From positions 1 to 64,000 of the forward strand of contig NZ_JAGGPQ010000017.1 in assembly GCF_018613675.1 (NCBI RefSeq): a stretch of 64,000 nucleotides of DNA, read 5' to 3'. Shown here piece by piece: positions 33,433-42,354 of the stretch. The first letter of the stretch is position 1. Every line of letters begins with the position of its first letter. A model generated the notes under the pieces. The model was not told the origin of the DNA. It did no database searches and was given only the letters and a program-made list of their open reading frames with translations. The position numbers and the translations under genes are program-made. Source of the stretch: Arthrobacter sp. ISL-85. GTDB taxonomy: Bacteria; Actinomycetota; Actinomycetes; Actinomycetales; Micrococcaceae.

Positions 33433-35631
33433 TTAGGGCGCATGGTGGTCCACGGTTTCGTGGACCACCAACATGTCCTCATCCAGTTCGCCGTCCGGGT
33501 AGAAGCAGGCGAACTGCTGGTCCCTGGAGCCCGTTGCGGCTTCCAGGGGCGGTTCGAGGGTGCGGCATTTTTCCTGCTTGGCCGGCGGCAACGCGGCGAA
33601 GACAGGACAACGGGTGGCAAAGTTGCAGCCCTTCGGTGCCTGCAGGGGTGAAGGCAGGTCGCCTTGGAGGATGATGCGTTCCCGGGTGCGCTCCAGCTGC
33701 GGGTCCGGCACGGGGATCGCGGAGAGGAGTGCGCGGGTATAGGGATGGCGGGGGTTATCGAACACCCGGTCCACAGCGCCGATCTCCACGATCTTCCCCA
33801 GGTACATGACGGCCACGCGGTTGGAGATGTGGCGCACCACCGAGAGATCGTGCGCCACCAGCAGGTAGCTCAGACCCAGTTCGGCGCGCAGGTGGTCCAG
33901 GAGGTTGATCACGCCGGCCTGGACCGACACGTCGAGGGCCGAGACGGGCTCGTCCAGGACCACCAGCTTGGGGTTCACGGCCAGTGCGCGCGCAATCCCG
34001 ATCCGCTGGCGCTGGCCGCCGGAGAACTGGTTGGGGAAGCGGTTCACGTGGTCCGGCTGCAGGCCCACGAGCTTCATCAGCTCCATGATCCGCTTTTTGA
34101 TGGCCGGCCGGTCCATGCCGACGTTCTGGAGGGGCTCGGCAAGGACTTCGTATACCGTGAACCGCGGGTCCAGGGCACCCGTGGGGTCCTGGAACACCAT
34201 CTGGAGTTCGCGCCGCATCTTGCCTTTAGTCTTGGCATCAGCTGCCTGCTTGTTGCTCAGGCCGCCGATCACCACCTCTCCGTCCTGGTCTGGATGGAAT
34301 TCCAGGATTTCCAGGAGCGTGGTGGTCTTTCCCGAACCGGATTCGCCCACGATGGAGAAGCATTCGCCTTCGCGGATATCGAAGCTCAGGCCGTCCACGG
34401 CCTTGACGGTGCCGATCCTGCGCTTGATCAGGGCCCCCCTGGTCAGCGGGAAGTGCTTCCGAACGTCCTTCAGCTGCAGTACCGTGGACCGCTCGGCCCG
34501 GGGGATCGCGTCGAAGCGGGACACCGCCACCGGCGGGGCGGCGAACACGCCGTGGACGTCCACGCTCCCGCCCAGGGAGCCGGACTTGATGCAGGCAGCC
34601 CTGTGCAGGGCTGCGCCGGCCACCGGTGCCAGTGCGGGTTCGCCGTCGAGGCAGGCGTCCGAGGCCAGGGGGCAGCGGGGCGCGAACGAGCACCCAGTGG
34701 GAGCGTGCAGCAGATTGGGCGGCATGCCCTCAATGGGAACGAGCGACGCTTTCTCCGCCACATCCACGCGGGGCACGGCCCCGAGCAGACCCATGGTGTA
34801 GGGCATCCGCGGGTTGTAGTAGATGTCATCAACGCCACCGGTTTCCACCGGTTTACCCGCATACATGACCATGATGTCGTCCGCCATCCCGGCCACCACG
34901 CCAAGATCGTGCGTGATCATGACGACGGCGGCGCCGGTCTCCTCCTGTGCCGTGTGGAGCACCTCGAGGACCTGGGCCTGGATGGTGACGTCCAAGGCGG
35001 TGGTGGGCTCGTCGGCGATCAGGACGCGAGGGTTGTTGGCAATGGCGATGGCGATCATGACGCGCTGGCGCATGCCGCCGGAAAATTCGTGCGGGAAGGC
35101 CTTCAGCCTGTCCTTGGGGCTGGGAATCCCCACCATGGCCAGAAGCTCGACGGCGCGGGCTTCTTTGGCTGCCCTGCTCATGGTGGGGTGGTGGATGGTC
35201 AGCGCCTCGATGATCTGGGTGCCCACCGTGAAGACTGGCGTGAGGGAGGAGAGGGGGTCCTGGAAGACCATGGCCAGCTCGTTCCCGCGGTACGCGCACA
35301 TGGCTTTGTCGCTCAGTCCCAGCAGTTCCTGGCCCTTGAGCCGCACGGAGCCGGAAACCTGGGCCGTGGGCGGGAGGAGTCCCATGATGGCCAGGGAGGT
35401 GACTGACTTGCCGGAACCCGATTCACCCACGATTCCCAGCGTCTTGCCCGGCATCAGGTCGAAGTCGACGCCCCTGACGGCGTGGATCACGCCGTTCTCG
35501 GAGTTGAAGCGGACGTTCAGGCCTCGGACCGACAGGACTGCGTCGTTAGGGGCATGCAGTCCTGCCACATGCAGGCGCTCCACGCCATGCCGTGCGGGTT
35601 CGGTGGCTCCAGTGGTGGTTTCGCTGCTCAT
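33433..35631 (-). CDS. Peptide ABC transporter ATP-binding protein, fused double ATPase (DppD-DppF)
   Basis: Two full ABC ATPase domains in one 732-residue chain. First: Walker A GESGSGKS near 65, signature FSGGMRQR, Walker B VLIADEP, and the oligopeptide C-terminal motif CSFAPRCP. Second: Walker A GESGSGKT near 420, FSGGQRQRIG, LVVLDEP, and CNFATRCP. In many bacteria these are two genes; here they are fused. It energises uptake through the two upstream permeases and its start overlaps the stop of the permease before it. Confidence 0.95.
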   Translation of the reverse strand: MSSETTTGATEPARHGVERLHVAGLHAPNDAVLSVRGLNVRFNSENGVIHAVRGVDFDLMPGKTLGIVGESGSGKSVTSLAIMGLLPPTAQVSGSVRLKGQELLGLSDKAMCAYRGNELAMVFQDPLSSLTPVFTVGTQIIEALTIHHPTMSRAAKEARAVELLAMVGIPSPKDRLKAFPHEFSGGMRQRVMIAIAIANNPRVLIADEPTTALDVTIQAQVLEVLHTAQEETGAAVVMITHDLGVVAGMADDIMVMYAGKPVETGGVDDIYYNPRMPYTMGLLGAVPRVDVAEKASLVPIEGMPPNLLHAPTGCSFAPRCPLASDACLDGEPALAPVAGAALHRAACIKSGSLGGSVDVHGVFAAPPVAVSRFDAIPRAERSTVLQLKDVRKHFPLTRGALIKRRIGTVKAVDGLSFDIREGECFSIVGESGSGKTTTLLEILEFHPDQDGEVVIGGLSNKQAADAKTKGKMRRELQMVFQDPTGALDPRFTVYEVLAEPLQNVGMDRPAIKKRIMELMKLVGLQPDHVNRFPNQFSGGQRQRIGIARALAVNPKLVVLDEPVSALDVSVQAGVINLLDHLRAELGLSYLLVAHDLSVVRHISNRVAVMYLGKIVEIGAVDRVFDNPRHPYTRALLSAIPVPDPQLERTRERIILQGDLPSPLQAPKGCNFATRCPVFAALPPAKQEKCRTLEPPLEAATGSRDQQFACFYPDGELDEDMLVVHETVDHHAP

Positions 35632-36617
35632 GCCGTCTTCTTTTCCGCGGTGATTTTCCGGGCCCTGGCCTTTTTGGCTTTGCCGGTGGAACTGGAGCTG
35701 GGGTCAAAGGCATCGCGCAGGCCGTCATTCATCATGGCCAGTGATCCGGTCAGCAGGAACATGACGGTGAGCGGAACCCAGAACATCCAGGGGAAGGTTG
35801 AGACCTGGGAGGTGGCCTGGCCGATCAGCACGCCCAGGCTCACGTCCGGGACCTTGATGCCGATGCCGATGAAGGAGAAGGCCACTTCCGCGAGGATGGC
35901 AGCGGTGACGCCGCGGGTGATGTCCAGGATCAGCAGCGAGCCGATGTTCGGCACCAGATGCCGCCAGACGATGCGGCGCGGCGGAACGCCCATGTACTGC
36001 GCCGCCTTGACGAAGTCACGCTGCATGAGGGACATCGACATGGAGCGGATCAGCCGGGCCGTGCCCATCCAGCTGAACACCAGCAGGACGATGATAAGCA
36101 GCAGCCACGAGGGAAGGTCGCGTTTCAGGCCCGCGGCTCCGCCGCTGGTGGCGACCGCAACTACCAGGAGCGCCGGCATCATGATCAGCGCCTCCAGGAT
36201 AAACAGCATGACCTTGTCCGCCTTGCCGCCGAAATAGGCCATCGTGCAGCCGTAGACGGCGGCGATCAGGACCGATACCAGGCCCACCACCAGGCCGATC
36301 AGGATGGAAATCCTGGTGCCCTCCACGGTCATGGCGTACAGGTCGATTCCTGCCTGTGACGTGCCGAGGTAGTGGTCAGCGGACGGCCGCATCCCGATGC
36401 TGAAGGGATCGATGGTTTCCTTGTCCCACTGGGTGAAAAACCCCCCGATGAACGAGAAAACGGTCAGGGCCAGGAAGATGGCCAGGCCAGCCACAGCCGT
36501 CTTGTTGCGCAGGAAGCGGCGGAAGATGATGGTGGTTTTGCCTATGACGACGTCGGCGCTTTCCAAGTGCGCATCCTGCGCCACTGCTGCCGGGTCAACG
36601 GCGTTCAGGTTGGTCAT
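35628..36617 (-). CDS. Peptide ABC transporter permease (DppC/OppC type)
   Basis: A 329-residue inner-membrane permease of the BPD_transp family with five to six helices after an extended N-terminus (OppC_N-like VIGKTTIIFRRFLRNKTAVAGLAIF, shortened by spacing here). The EAA-type loop is ARLIRSMSMSLMQRDFVKAAQYMGVPPRRI. It starts two bases after the preceding permease's stop and overlaps the ATPase start. Confidence 0.94.
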   Translation of the reverse strand: MTNLNAVDPAAVAQDAHLESADVVIGKTTIIFRRFLRNKTAVAGLAIFLALTVFSFIGGFFTQWDKETIDPFSIGMRPSADHYLGTSQAGIDLYAMTVEGTRISILIGLVVGLVSVLIAAVYGCTMAYFGGKADKVMLFILEALIMMPALLVVAVATSGGAAGLKRDLPSWLLLIIVLLVFSWMGTARLIRSMSMSLMQRDFVKAAQYMGVPPRRIVWRHLVPNIGSLLILDITRGVTAAILAEVAFSFIGIGIKVPDVSLGVLIGQATSQVSTFPWMFWVPLTVMFLLTGSLAMMNDGLRDAFDPSSSSTGKAKKARARKITAEKKTA

Positions 36618-36619
36618 GG

Positions 36620-37603
36620 CTACTGCACCCGCACTCTCGGGTCGACAAGCGTGGTGGCGAAGTCCGCCAGGATGGCGCCGAGGGCGAAGATCACGGAACC
36701 GTAGGCCAGCGTGGCCGTGGCCGCATTGACGTCCTGCAGTGAGATGGCATCGATGCTCCAGGACCCCACGCCCGGCCAGGCGAAGATCTTTTCGGCGAAG
36801 AAGCCTCCGGCGAAGATGGCCGGGATGGTGAAGGCGATGCTCTGGGCCACCGGGATGAAGGAAACACGTAGCGCGTGCCGGGCGATCGCCTGGTTCCGGG
36901 TCAGTCCCTTGGCCCGTGCGGTGCGGACAAAGTCCGCGTTCACGTTGTCCAGCAGGTATTGCCGCTGCGCAATCTGGTATGCGCCCCAGCCCACCAGTGT
37001 GATGGCCACCGTGGGCACCACGTAGTGGGCCAGCATGTCACCGAACTGGGCCCAGCCCGGCGCGAGGCCTGGGGTGGAGATGCCGGTGACGAAGAAGATC
37101 CGGTCCCCCACGGATTCGTTGATGTTGATGGCGCCCAGCTGCACCAGGAAGTAGGCGATGGGCGCCGGCACGATGTAGGCGAGGTAGCTGTAGGACGTGA
37201 TGACCCGGTCCTGGACCTTGTACTGGCGTGCTGCGGAATAGACGCCGAGCGCGACGCCGATTACCAGGGTCAGGATGATGGACGCCAGGAAGAGCCGGGT
37301 GGAAATCCAGACCCGGTCCCCGAATTCGGCATTGATGTACGCGCCGTTGGGGCTGCGGCCCCAGTCCCAGCGGGTGACGATGCCGGTGAGCCAGTCAACG
37401 TAGCGCTCCCATGGGCTGAGATCCGGGTCCAGGCCCTTCAACCGCATCGAATTGGCAACCTGTTCCGGGGTGGGCCGGGGGATGCGTTCCTGCTCGAGCA
37501 GCGCCGGCTTGAGCGAGCTGACAGCCAGGAAGTAGCCGGCGGACGTGGTGAGGAAGATCATCACCACATAGGTGATGCCGCGCTTCGCGAGGTACTTGAG
37601 CAT
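36620..37603 (-). CDS. Peptide ABC transporter permease (DppB/OppB type)
   Basis: First gene of the operon; 327 residues, six helices. N-terminal MLKYLAKRGITYVVMIFL is the usual OppB start, and the EAA loop reads NVNADFVRTARAKGLTRNQAI. The upstream 267 bases to the TetR gene should hold the operon promoter; no clear box was picked out. Confidence 0.94.
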   Translation of the reverse strand: MLKYLAKRGITYVVMIFLTTSAGYFLAVSSLKPALLEQERIPRPTPEQVANSMRLKGLDPDLSPWERYVDWLTGIVTRWDWGRSPNGAYINAEFGDRVWISTRLFLASIILTLVIGVALGVYSAARQYKVQDRVITSYSYLAYIVPAPIAYFLVQLGAININESVGDRIFFVTGISTPGLAPGWAQFGDMLAHYVVPTVAITLVGWGAYQIAQRQYLLDNVNADFVRTARAKGLTRNQAIARHALRVSFIPVAQSIAFTIPAIFAGGFFAEKIFAWPGVGSWSIDAISLQDVNAATATLAYGSVIFALGAILADFATTLVDPRVRVQ

Positions 37604-37870
37604 GGGCGCTGCTGGATCCTTCCGTCTTCCCCGGACGAGCTCGGGTTGTGCCGCCTCACCGGGTCCTGCGCCAGCGGGTAGCTGGTCTCCCGCAGCCCTC
37701 AGGGCAGGTCCTGGTGGACTATGTTGCGGGTCACATTCCAGAGGAAACTATCACAAGCCCCAAGCCGAAAAGCGCGGGAATCCCCTGAAATTGGACACGC
37801 CGTATCAGATCGTTATGAATAGTTCTGTGAAGTTGGTGTGACTGGACCCGGCTGCGCTCCGCCGCGGACC

Positions 37871-38482
37871 CTACGCGTCCGTGACAATCCGTGTCACAAG
37901 GTCGCGCCAGGACGCTGTCAGCCGCTCGGGTGTGACGCCGTGTTCACGGATGAGGTGCAGGAGCCGTTCGGGGTCGAGGGTGGCATTCAGGGATCCCGCC
38001 AACAGCCCTGGTTCCGGGGAGTCGATGCCGCCTTCGCGCAGCAGCATGTCCACATGCCGGTTCCAAAGAGCGGCGGCCGGGACTTCGAACCTTCCCCGGG
38101 AAGCATTGCCGGCCGCGAGGACCAGGTCCCCGTATTCCACCACGTAAGCGATCCGTTCGGCTCCGAAGGCGATGAGCCTCTCGAGTGGCGCAGCGCCTGG
38201 CCCCAGGGGCGGGGGGCCGAACAGGAAGCGGGCCTGGAAGGCGGCCTCCGAGTCGTTCAGCAGTGTCAGCATCAGACCGGCCCGGCTGCCGAATCGGCGG
38301 AAGACGGTGCCCTTGCCCACCCCGGCGTGCTCCGCCAGGCGGTCCATGGTGAGGGACGCGGCGCCGCCGTGCTCAATCAGTTCCCGGGCAGCCAGCAGGA
38401 GGCGTTCCCGGTTCCGGGCAGCATCGCTGCGTTCGGCGGCCGTTACCGGCGTCATTCCCGGCCGCACTGGGATGGAACTCAC
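37871..38482 (-). CDS. TetR family transcriptional regulator
   Basis: A 203-residue repressor: HTH with GAASLTMDRLAEHAGVGKGTVFRRF, followed by a helical effector domain. Divergent from the FMN reductase gene (120 bases between starts), which it may control through the palindrome at 38509-38528. Confidence 0.9.
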   Translation of the reverse strand: MSSIPVRPGMTPVTAAERSDAARNRERLLLAARELIEHGGAASLTMDRLAEHAGVGKGTVFRRFGSRAGLMLTLLNDSEAAFQARFLFGPPPLGPGAAPLERLIAFGAERIAYVVEYGDLVLAAGNASRGRFEVPAAALWNRHVDMLLREGGIDSPEPGLLAGSLNATLDPERLLHLIREHGVTPERLTASWRDLVTRIVTDA

Positions 38483-38508
38483 AAGGACAGTGTAGCCACG
38501 GGGAATAC

Positions 38509-38528
38509 AACCGGACTACGGTCCGTTT
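38509..38528. promoter_or_regulatory. Palindrome between TetR and FMN reductase genes
   Basis: CGGAC-TACG-GTCCG (38512-38525) with AA/TT partly matching outside it. This form is common for TetR-family operators and lies in the shared divergent promoter region. Confidence 0.5.
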
Positions 38529-38602
38529 ACTCTGGTGAAGGCTCCACGAGCCCGAAGTTTGACCGAACGCGGCCCCGCCGCTTCCCCTAGCCAGGAGTTC
38601 CC

Positions 38603-39160
38603 ATGACCAAGAGCACAGTACTCACCCTTGTCGGCAGCCTCCGCGCCGAGTCCACCAACCAGAAGCTGGCCGAAGCCATCCAGCTCAACGCCCCGGAGCA
38701 GGTGGACGTGGTGATCCACGAAAGCCTCGGCAACATCCCGTTCTACAACGAGGACCTCGACGTCGAAGGCCAGGTCCCGGCCGCCGCAGCAGCCCTGCGC
38801 GCCGCAGCCGAACAGGCCGACACCGTCCTGCTGGTCACCCCCGAACACAATGGCACCGTACCCGCCGCCCTGAAGAACGCCATCGACTGGCTGTCCCGGC
38901 CCTTCGGCGCCGGCGCCCTGGCAGGCAAGCCCACCGCCGTCGTCGGCACCGCGTTTGGCCAGTATGGCGGCGTCTGGGCCCAGGATGAGGCCCGCAAGGC
39001 CGCCGGCATCGCCGGTGCGCAGATCCTGGAAGACGTCAAGCTCGCCGTCCCCGGCTCCATGGTTCGTTTCGCAGAGGTCCACCCCAAGGACGACGCCGAA
39101 GTCGTGGAGCAGATCAAGGGCGTTTTCGACGCCCTCGCCGCAGCAGCTCCGGCAGCCTGA
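38603..39160 (+). CDS. NADPH-dependent FMN reductase
   Basis: A 185-residue flavodoxin-like oxidoreductase (FMN_red). It has the flavin phosphate loop LVGSLRAESTNQKLA, the substrate/flavin motif TPEHNGTVPAALKNAIDWLSRP and GAFGQYGG-like loop. Candidates include quinone, azo or chromate reductase. Divergent from a TetR regulator; a terminator follows. Confidence 0.92.
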   Translation: MTKSTVLTLVGSLRAESTNQKLAEAIQLNAPEQVDVVIHESLGNIPFYNEDLDVEGQVPAAAAALRAAAEQADTVLLVTPEHNGTVPAALKNAIDWLSRPFGAGALAGKPTAVVGTAFGQYGGVWAQDEARKAAGIAGAQILEDVKLAVPGSMVRFAEVHPKDDAEVVEQIKGVFDALAAAAPAA

Positions 39161-39170
39161 CCCCGGCGAC

Positions 39171-39207
39171 GCAGCGCCCGGCACGCGGTTTGCGTGCCGG
39201 GCGCTGC
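39171..39207 (+). terminator. Hairpin terminator after FMN reductase
   Basis: A 16-bp perfect stem (39171-39186 with 39192-39207) and 5-nt loop, 10 bases after the stop codon; no strong U-run. Confidence 0.8.
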
Positions 39208-39327
39208 TGCGTCCAATCGCCGCCGTGACCAAGTCTTGTCCCAACCGGTACCGTGCGGACATCTGCCCCGGCAACGGCCGCCGTAGCGTTAATCCACTGG
39301 ACCTACCGGATCGGATTGCGGTGCCGC

Positions 39328-39981
39328 ATGGCAAAAAGATGGAGCTTGGGCGGGTATCGACGCGGCACCTTGGCCGTATCGGCCGCGGTTTGCCTGGCGC
39401 TGCTGCCTGCCGGTTGCACCCTCCCGGTTCCCCAGTCCGAAGGGTCAAGCGCAGCCCCGCTGGCCCTCCTTCCCGCAACGATGCCCGGCGATTCCCCTTT
39501 GGCGGAGGCCGGAAGAGCGGGCGGGAAAACCGAAGATCCACCGGCGGCGGCTTCGCCGGTACCGGACAGCAGCGCCGGGCCCACGGCGCCGCCGGTGACG
39601 GCATACTTCGTGCTGGTGGGCGACGGCGGACGGAACGGCGTCCGCTTTGGCTGCAATGACAGCCTGGTTGGCTACCCTTGGCCAGGAGGCACCGGGGATG
39701 CGCGGCTCCGGGCGGCGGTCGGTGCCCTGCTGGGAGACGGCCGGCAGCCCGGGAGCGCCTACAACGCCCTCGGCGCTTCGCGGCTGAAGTTCCTCTCTGG
39801 AAGCTTCGACGGCACCACCGTGACCGTCTACCTGTCGGGCACCCTGAACCAGGGCGGATCCTGCGACCTCCCCAGGATCGAGGCCCAGCTTACCCAGACC
39901 GCCCTCGAAGCCGTGGGTGCCATCAGGGCCGATATCTACATCAACGGCGAATCCCTGGCGGATTACCTAAAGCTGAAGTAA
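39328..39981 (+). CDS. GerMN-domain lipoprotein
   Basis: About 217 residues from ATG 39328 (frame open to 39253). A basic N-terminus, hydrophobic helix and lipobox LPAGC (Cys30) mark a lipoprotein. A Pro/Ala/Ser-rich linker follows, then a GerMN domain at about 90-215 (TAYFVLVGDGG, YNALGASRLKFLSGSFDGTTVTVYLSG). In this group GerMN is thought to bind peptidoglycan or act in envelope assembly; spores are not implied. Confidence 0.82.
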   Translation: MAKRWSLGGYRRGTLAVSAAVCLALLPAGCTLPVPQSEGSSAAPLALLPATMPGDSPLAEAGRAGGKTEDPPAAASPVPDSSAGPTAPPVTAYFVLVGDGGRNGVRFGCNDSLVGYPWPGGTGDARLRAAVGALLGDGRQPGSAYNALGASRLKFLSGSFDGTTVTVYLSGTLNQGGSCDLPRIEAQLTQTALEAVGAIRADIYINGESLADYLKLK

Positions 39982-40013
39982 CAGTCCCCCGGTGAATCAG
40001 GAATAAACAGGTG

Positions 40014-40044
40014 TTGCTTTCTTGGCAACAGCTGGTTGTATCCT
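40014..40044 (+). promoter_or_regulatory. Promoter of the aminotransferase gene, leaderless start
   Basis: TTGCTT (40014-40019) and TATCCT (40039-40044) are spaced 19 bases. The GTG start codon at 40051 sits seven bases after the -10, exactly where transcription should begin, so the mRNA is probably leaderless. There is also a GTTGC...GCAAC inverted repeat at 40013-40029. Confidence 0.5.
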
Positions 40045-40050
40045 GACTCT

Positions 40051-41343
40051 GTGACCCACGAAACACTTGACACTTCTGCCGGAACGCTGCCCGCCGAAGC
40101 CATCGACGCGATCGAGCGCGCGGCCACATCTGCCCACCGCCACGAGGAACTGTTCTCCGAGCGCGCGGCGAACATCCGCCAGTCGGCCGTCAGGGACGTC
40201 TTCGACATCTCAATGCGGCCGGGACTCGTTTCGCTGGCGGGAGGAAGCCCGTACCTGCAGTCACTCCCCCTGGACCGCCTGGCAGCGACAGCCGCGAAGA
40301 TCATCGGCGAAGACGGACTCACGGCCCTGCAATACGGCGCAGGGCAGGGCACCGCGGAGCTGCGGGAACAGATCTGCGGCGTCATGGCCGCCGAAGGCAT
40401 CCTGGATGCCCTGCCGCGGAACGTGGTCATCACTGCGGGCTCCCAGTCCGCCCAGGACGTGGCCACGAAGCTCTTCTGCAATCCGGGCGACGTGGTCCTG
40501 GTGGAGGACCCCACCTACGTCGGCGCACTGAATACTTTCGAGGCGTACCAGGTTCAGGTTGAAACGGTGGAGATGGACCAGTACGGCCTGGTTCCGGAAC
40601 TGCTGGAGGCACGCATAGCGGCGCTGCAGCTCGCCGGCAAGAGCATCAAGTTCCTCTACACCATCCCCAACTTCAACAACCCCTCGGGCATCACCCTGGC
40701 CAGGGAACGGCGGCAGCAGGTGGTGGACATATGCCGCAGAGCGAATATCTTGGTTCTCGAGGACAACCCCTACGGGCTGCTCCGCTTTGAAGGTGAGCCA
40801 TTGCCGCCCTTGCGGGCGGCCAACCCGGATGACGTCATCTACCTGGGCTCCTTTTCCAAAATTTTCGCGCCCGGACTACGGATCGGCTGGGCCCTTGTTC
40901 CCGAACACCTGCAGCGCCGCTACTACCTTGCCGCGGAATCCGTGACGCTCTGCCCGCCCGCCCTGAACCAGATGCTGGTCTCCGCGTACCTGCGAGACTA
41001 CGACTGGACAGGCCAGATCGAAACTTATCGAGGGCTGTACGCCGAGCGGTGCCGCGCGATGCTGGCCGCCCTGAAGGAAAACATGCCGGCAGGAACCACC
41101 TGGACCAGCCCGCAGGGAGGCTTCTTCGTCTGGGTCACCCTGCCGGAAGGCATTGACACCTACCCGCTGCTGCACAAGGCAATCGACGCCGGTGTGGTGT
41201 TTATCCCCGGCGCCGCCTTCACGCCGTCGGACAATCCCTCCAACAAGCTGAGGCTCGCCTTCAGCGCCGTCCCACCCGACGCGATCGCTGAGGGAGTGCG
41301 CCGATTGGCGCCGGTGCTGCAGGAAGCCATGGCCGCGCTGTAG
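40051..41343 (+). CDS. PLP-dependent aminotransferase (2-aminoadipate/MocR-like fold type I)
   Basis: A 430-residue aminotransferase without an HTH domain. Motifs: VSLAGGSPYLQSLP near 50, YGAGQGTAELRE, NVVITAGSQSAQDV, IPNFNNPSG, the PLP lysine in LGSFSKIFAPGLRIGW, and the substrate Arg in KLRLAFS. This is the fold of 2-aminoadipate aminotransferases and MocR effector domains; substrate unknown. The start is GTG 40051; TTG 40036 would be upstream of the likely transcription start. Confidence 0.93.
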   Translation: MTHETLDTSAGTLPAEAIDAIERAATSAHRHEELFSERAANIRQSAVRDVFDISMRPGLVSLAGGSPYLQSLPLDRLAATAAKIIGEDGLTALQYGAGQGTAELREQICGVMAAEGILDALPRNVVITAGSQSAQDVATKLFCNPGDVVLVEDPTYVGALNTFEAYQVQVETVEMDQYGLVPELLEARIAALQLAGKSIKFLYTIPNFNNPSGITLARERRQQVVDICRRANILVLEDNPYGLLRFEGEPLPPLRAANPDDVIYLGSFSKIFAPGLRIGWALVPEHLQRRYYLAAESVTLCPPALNQMLVSAYLRDYDWTGQIETYRGLYAERCRAMLAALKENMPAGTTWTSPQGGFFVWVTLPEGIDTYPLLHKAIDAGVVFIPGAAFTPSDNPSNKLRLAFSAVPPDAIAEGVRRLAPVLQEAMAAL

Positions 41344-41387
41344 CGTAAGCCACACGAACGCCGAAAACCGAGCAAAGGAGCATGCAT

Positions 41388-41816
41388 ATGGGTGGAATCA
41401 TCGTTGTAGGGGTTGACGGCAGCGAGACCGCGAAGAAGGCGGCCGAGTCGGCCAGGGACCTGGCTGCGGGGCTGGGCGCTTCACTCCACGTCGTGTCCGC
41501 CTTCGACAGCGACCGGACCGAAGTGTTCGGCAGCGGCAGCGACCGGTGGATCGTGTCTGACGCGGATGCCGCGGAGCAGGTGGCGCGGACAGTGGCGGAA
41601 TCGCTGGGCCGCGAGGTCACGGTGACGTATTCGGCAGCCCGCGGACGGCCCGCCGACGCACTCATCAAGGAGGCAGGCCGCATGGACGCCCGCATCATCG
41701 TCGTGGGAAACCGGCGCATGCATGGCATCGGGCGGGTCCTTGGCAGCGTGGCCAACAGCGTGGCCCACAACGCCCCGTGCGACGTGTACATAGCCAACAC
41801 CTACGACGCCGACTGA
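41388..41816 (+). CDS. Universal stress protein (UspA family)
   Basis: A single Usp domain of 142 residues. It begins with IIVVGVDGSETAKKA and ends with the ATP-binding pattern G-x2-G-x9-G-S in GNRRMHGIGRVLGS, so it probably binds ATP. Start ATG 41388 sits eight bases after AAAGGAG; the ATG at 41382 is too close to that site. Confidence 0.9.
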   Translation: MGGIIVVGVDGSETAKKAAESARDLAAGLGASLHVVSAFDSDRTEVFGSGSDRWIVSDADAAEQVARTVAESLGREVTVTYSAARGRPADALIKEAGRMDARIIVVGNRRMHGIGRVLGSVANSVAHNAPCDVYIANTYDAD

Positions 41817-41843
41817 GCCGCCCAACCGGCTGAGGTAACGCAG

Positions 41844-41883
41844 GACACCCCCTGTGGTGGTGGACATCGCTGCGGGGGGTGTC
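41844..41883 (+). terminator. Possible hairpin terminator after the Usp gene
   Basis: A 9-bp stem GACACCCCC (41844-41852) with GGGGGTGTC (41875-41883) and 22-nt loop; no strong U-run, so weak. Confidence 0.4.
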
Positions 41884-41989
41884 GGTTCTCACCGCGATTT
41901 CGCCGTTTCAGTTGCTGGCGCAACGATAAAATTGGATGGGCCCCCAAAGGCGTGGACACTGACGAATCCACCCCAGCGAAGGGCTCCCC

Positions 41990-42325
41990 TTGATCACCAT
42001 GCAGCGCCGCCAGCTTGTTGGCCACGACATCCTCCTGGCCCGCCACGGCAACCACATCAGCTCCATGCGGCTTGACCGCAGCAATGACAGGGTGGTTGCC
42101 CTGCTCGATGATGGCAGCCTGGACAGCGCACCGAACCTCATCTCTCCCGGCCTCCAGCTTCCCCAGACCGTGCGAAGCGTCCTCCGCGAGGACTGGAAGC
42201 TCCTGAGCGCCTGGGCCGGCATGGCTGCGCTCACGGGTGGCCTGATGACTGCCGCCGCGGTTGCCTTGGGAACCACCGCGGATCCGGCCATACTCGAGGC
42301 CTTGACCGCGTACGCCGCCAACTAG
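41990..42325 (+). CDS. Small hypothetical protein with one hydrophobic segment
   Basis: A 111-residue protein from TTG 41990 (GAAGGG seven bases upstream; ATG 41999 is the next choice). The N-terminal two thirds look like a soluble beta-rich region (LDDGSLDSAPNL) and residues 72-95 form one transmembrane-like helix. No recognisable domain. It is convergent with the PAP2 gene. Confidence 0.6.
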   Translation: MITMQRRQLVGHDILLARHGNHISSMRLDRSNDRVVALLDDGSLDSAPNLISPGLQLPQTVRSVLREDWKLLSAWAGMAALTGGLMTAAAVALGTTADPAILEALTAYAAN

Positions 42326-42354
42326 GCCACCAGCCCGCTGCCCGGCGCGAACGT

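Noticed and set aside
33664-35406. Plus-strand frame of 580 residues opposite the fused ATPase
   Set aside because: Same shadow effect; the ATPase frame is clearly the real one with two Walker sites.
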